Part shown: positions 57,394 to 59,722 of the stretch, one piece after another
How positions within the stretch are numbered: position 1 is the first letter of the stretch
How the letters are laid out: every line of letters begins with the position of its first letter
Assembly: GCF_026241105.1 (NCBI RefSeq)
Contig: NZ_JAPFFT010000025.1
Span: 1 to 59,722, forward strand
Origin: Arthrobacter rhizophilus
GTDB taxonomy: Bacteria > Actinomycetota > Actinomycetes > Actinomycetales > Micrococcaceae
DNA length: 59,722 bases
Direction: 5' to 3'
Position numbers and translations under genes: made by a program
Notes under the pieces: model-generated
What the model saw: the letters and a program-made list of their open reading frames with translations, nothing else
The model's database searches: none
What the model was told of the DNA's origin: nothing

Positions 57394-58878
57394 CTACCCC
57401 GAGTGCGCCTCCAGGAACGCGTACACCTCGGTCTCGTCGACGCCGGGGAACGCGCCCGGCGGCATAGCGGCCAGCAGGTGCGAGTGCGCACGGGCGGACG
57501 GCCAGGCGTTGCCTGCCCAGGAAGAAGCCAACGACGCCGGCGGGCGCTTGCAGCAGTTCGGGTCCGGGCACGTTGAGGTAGCCCGCGCCGTCGTCTCCCG
57601 CCCGCGGAACCACTTCACGTGCTGGTACGGCACGCCGATGCTGAGTGAAAACTCCCCCGCGGCCGATCGCTCGGTGCGCGCCGTGCACCAATAGGTGCCG
57701 GAGACGGTGTCGGTGTATTGGCTGTAGGCGCTGAACTTGTCCGGAACATCGAACACGGCCCGCGACGTCCACGCCTTGCACGCTGGTTGGCCCTCGATGG
57801 CGCCGGTATGGTCCTGCGGGAAGGCCACGCCGTCGTTCTCGTACGCCTTGTAGATGATGCCGCTCTGATGGGTCTTCTGGAAGTGCGTGGTGATGCCCAG
57901 GTGCTTCGTGGCCAGGTTGGTGAAGCGGTGTGCCGCGGTTTCGTAGGAGACGGCAAAGGCGTCCCGGATGTCCTCGACGGCGATCTCCTTGGCAGCCTTC
58001 GCCTTCTGCAGGAACTCCAGGGTGGCGTTCTCGGGCAGGAGGAGCGCCGCGGCGAAATAGTTGGTGGCGACTCGCTGCGCCAGGAAGTCCCCGTAGTTCT
58101 TGGGAGTCTCGTGGCCCAGAACGTAGTGGCCAAGGGCCTGCAGGAGGACCGACCGGGGATCGTGATCCTGGCGCTGGCTCTGCGTTAGGTAAATTCGGTG
58201 ATTCTTTAGATCGGTCACCGAACGGGTGGAATGGGGCAAATCGCCCACGTGGTGCAGCGTGAATCCGAGGTGGTCGGCGATGTCGGCAATGACGTGCTGG
58301 CTCAAGGGCCCGGAAGTGTATCCCACCCCTTTGAGCACCTTCTGCGCTTCGGCTTCGTACTCCGGAAAATAATTGCCCCGCTCACGCATCATGGCACGTA
58401 GTTCACCGTTCGCGCGGCGGGCCTCTTCCGGCGTCGCAATCTGCTCGTTGAGCCTGCGCTCAAGCTCCTGCAGGAGCCCTATTTGCGACTCCAGCACATC
58501 GAGCGGAAGCCGCGCGCTGACACGGATTTTCGGCAGGTTCAGGGACTCATAGAGGGGCCCGCGTTGGTACCGTTCCAACTCGATTTCCAGGGCGGCGCGG
58601 CGGCTGGGCGGTTCTGCCCCGAGAAGCTGGTCGATGCCCACGTTCAATGCGGCCGCGAGCTGCTTCAGCAGGCCCAATTTGGGCTCGCGCTTGCCGTTCT
58701 CAATGAGGCTCAACTGGCTAGGGGCGGTCCCGACGGCGGCACTCACGTCGTCGAGGGTCAGCCCGGCCTGCTTGCGCAGATACCGCACGCGGCGGCCCAG
58801 GCTAATGACGTCCAGTTCGGCGTCAGAGGCGGACGACGACGGCGGCGGTACTTCGCGGTTCCAGCTCACGGGTGACAT
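57394..58878 (-). CDS. ramB: RamB-like XRE/ScfR-family regulator
   Basis: Encodes 494 residues. Residues 15-80 are an XRE helix-turn-helix (LRKQAGLTLDDVSAAVGTAP, LSLIENGKREPKLG). The middle is an IrrE/peptidase-M78-like region (LLQALGHYVLGHE), and the C-terminus has a Cys motif (TCPDPNCC) of the DUF2083 sensory domain. In Corynebacterium and Mycobacterium such regulators (RamB) control acetate and glyoxylate genes, and here it is divergent from aceA. The start at 58878 has TATGCT exactly six bases upstream; an ATG at 58905 has poor spacing. Confidence 0.88.
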   Translation of the reverse strand: MSPVSWNREVPPPSSSASDAELDVISLGRRVRYLRKQAGLTLDDVSAAVGTAPSQLSLIENGKREPKLGLLKQLAAALNVGIDQLLGAEPPSRRAALEIELERYQRGPLYESLNLPKIRVSARLPLDVLESQIGLLQELERRLNEQIATPEEARRANGELRAMMRERGNYFPEYEAEAQKVLKGVGYTSGPLSQHVIADIADHLGFTLHHVGDLPHSTRSVTDLKNHRIYLTQSQRQDHDPRSVLLQALGHYVLGHETPKNYGDFLAQRVATNYFAAALLLPENATLEFLQKAKAAKEIAVEDIRDAFAVSYETAAHRFTNLATKHLGITTHFQKTHQSGIIYKAYENDGVAFPQDHTGAIEGQPACKAWTSRAVFDVPDKFSAYSQYTDTVSGTYWCTARTERSAAGEFSLSIGVPYQHVKWFRGRETTARATSTCPDPNCCKRPPASLASSWAGNAWPSARAHSHLLAAMPPGAFPGVDETEVYAFLEAHSG

Positions 58879-58884
58879 TTCTTG

Positions 58885-58908
58885 AGCATACGCGAAGAAG
58901 TGCATTTC
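58885..58908 (-). promoter_or_regulatory. Promoter of ramB (leaderless)
   Basis: Minus-strand TATGCT (58885-58890), six bases, then ATG at 58878. A TGGAAA at 18 bases spacing is a possible -35. RamB sites may lie in the 58.9-59.06 kb gap but none is claimed. Confidence 0.45.
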
Positions 58909-59061
58909 TTTCCATGGTTTTTCTCTAGTAAGTCCCTTGGAAGTACTGAAAAGTAAGAACTACGGAAACCCCGGCCGGCCGGAACTGCAAAGGCGCAGCC
59001 AAGATCGGCCGGGGCTACATACACAGCAACACGCCAAAGTAGCGTCAAAGGAGACAGAACA

Positions 59062-59722
59062 ATGACCGCAGCATTTGAACCAGAGCAGCCCACCTCCGCT
59101 CAGCAGCAGGCCGCCGCACTGGAGCTCGAATGGGCTGCCAACCCGCGTTGGGAAGGCGTTACCCGCGATTACTCGGCCACCGACGTCGTCCGCCTCCGCG
59201 GCCGGGTCTCCGAAGAACACACCTTGGCCAGGCGCGGCTCCGAGAAGCTGTGGAAGCAGCTCACGGAAGAGCACAAGGAAGGCAAGTACACCAACGCGCT
59301 CGGTGCACTGACCGGCAACCAGGCCGTGCAGCAGGTCAAGGCCGGGCTGCGGGCCATCTACCTTTCCGGCTGGCAGGTAGCAGCCGACGCCAACAACTCC
59401 GGCCACACCTACCCGGACCAGTCCTTGTACCCGGCGAACTCGGTCCCCACCGTGGTCCGCCGCATCAACAACGCCCTGCTCCGCGCCGACCAGATCGAAT
59501 TCTCCGAGGGCATCCAGACCGTCGAGGACTGGCTGGTCCCGATCGTGGCCGACGCCGAAGCCGGTTTCGGTGGCCCGCTGAACGCCTACGAACTCATGAA
59601 ATCCATGATCCAGGCTGGCGCCTCGGGCGTGCACTGGGAAGACCAGCTCGCGTCGGAAAAGAAGTGCGGCCACCTCGGCGGCAAGGTGCTCATCCCTACC
59701 CAGCAGCACGTCCGGACCCTGA
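59062..59722 (+). CDS. aceA: Isocitrate lyase, 5' part
   Basis: The frame is open from ATG 59062 to the window end (220 codons), so the C-terminal half is missing. The enzyme cleaves isocitrate to glyoxylate and succinate in the glyoxylate shunt. VADAEAGFGGPLNAYELMKS, GVHWEDQLASEKKCGHLGGK with the catalytic KKCGH (200-204) and VLIPTQQHVRTL are canonical. AAAGGAGA precedes the ATG. It is divergent from ramB, the arrangement expected for acetate-responsive control. Confidence 0.97.
   Translation, partial: MTAAFEPEQPTSAQQQAAALELEWAANPRWEGVTRDYSATDVVRLRGRVSEEHTLARRGSEKLWKQLTEEHKEGKYTNALGALTGNQAVQQVKAGLRAIYLSGWQVAADANNSGHTYPDQSLYPANSVPTVVRRINNALLRADQIEFSEGIQTVEDWLVPIVADAEAGFGGPLNAYELMKSMIQAGASGVHWEDQLASEKKCGHLGGKVLIPTQQHVRTL

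Noticed and set aside
58906..59061. Defined RamB binding sites upstream of aceA
   Set aside because: A-rich words resembling parts of a RamB box occur, but none matches well enough to report as a site.

Overview
The window is about 59.7 kb of high-GC DNA that reads as an Arthrobacter-type actinobacterium (Micrococcaceae). Reasons: GTG and TTG starts are common, many start codons sit exactly six bases after a TANNNT box (leaderless genes), the hydrogenase is of the actinobacterial group 1h type, and a RamB-like regulator lies divergent from isocitrate lyase. The genus is inferred from gene content; I ran no search. No rRNA, tRNA, CRISPR array or complete insertion sequence was seen.

Layout. 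0.1-5.4 kb: SRPBCC protein with its ArsR-type repressor, an RluA-type pseudouridine synthase, small SRPBCC and SnoaL-like proteins, a macro-domain protein and a DedA-like membrane protein. 5.6-20.9 kb: hydrogen-oxidation island. A NiCoT nickel permease points left. An eleven-gene operon points right: hypA, hypB, hhyS, hhyL, a NifU/Rieske-like protein, three uncharacterised proteins, a 39-residue membrane protein, a maturation protease and hypC. Two membrane proteins and a DUF6390-like protein follow on the other strand, then a FecBCD-type ABC importer. hypD, hypE and hypF are not in the window. 21.1-23.9 kb: PEP carboxylase. 24.0-28.3 kb: a tightly overlapping four-gene operon (PIG-L deacetylase, ATP-grasp, GT2 glycosyltransferase, lipoprotein) that looks like a surface-glycan pathway. 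28.4-31.6 kb: an ECF sigma factor fused to a zinc-finger anti-sigma segment, a membrane anchor and an extracellular domain, divergent from an LAYTG sortase-anchored surface protein. 31.9-41.5 kb: DUF1684 protein, then a carbohydrate locus (two Gfo/Idh/MocA enzymes, one fused to a PmoA domain, a DUF993 protein, a TIM-barrel isomerase, a LacI regulator, an MHS transporter and an L-rhamnose mutarotase) tied together by five copies of one 14-bp operator. 41.7-43.8 kb: acyl-CoA dehydrogenase and SDR. 43.9-49.8 kb: GH76-like protein and assorted small proteins. 49.9-55.6 kb: tgt, an AbiEi/DUF559 nuclease-like gene between two 58-bp palindromic repeats, an ABC exporter and a queuosine-precursor transporter. 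55.8-59.7 kb: small proteins, then ramB and the 5' part of aceA, cut by the window end.

Structure not explained by genes. Six intergenic regions carry a repeat whose GAG(C/G)GT core recurs at almost exactly 32-bp spacing, in either orientation, with two alternative preceding hexamers (GTGAGC or CTGCAG). In three genes the stop codon lies inside this repeat. A second intergenic repeat family occurs at 31.6 and 45.1 kb. These repeats, the repeat-flanked nuclease gene, the sigma-factor fusion and the uncharacterised hydrogenase partners are the most interesting items.
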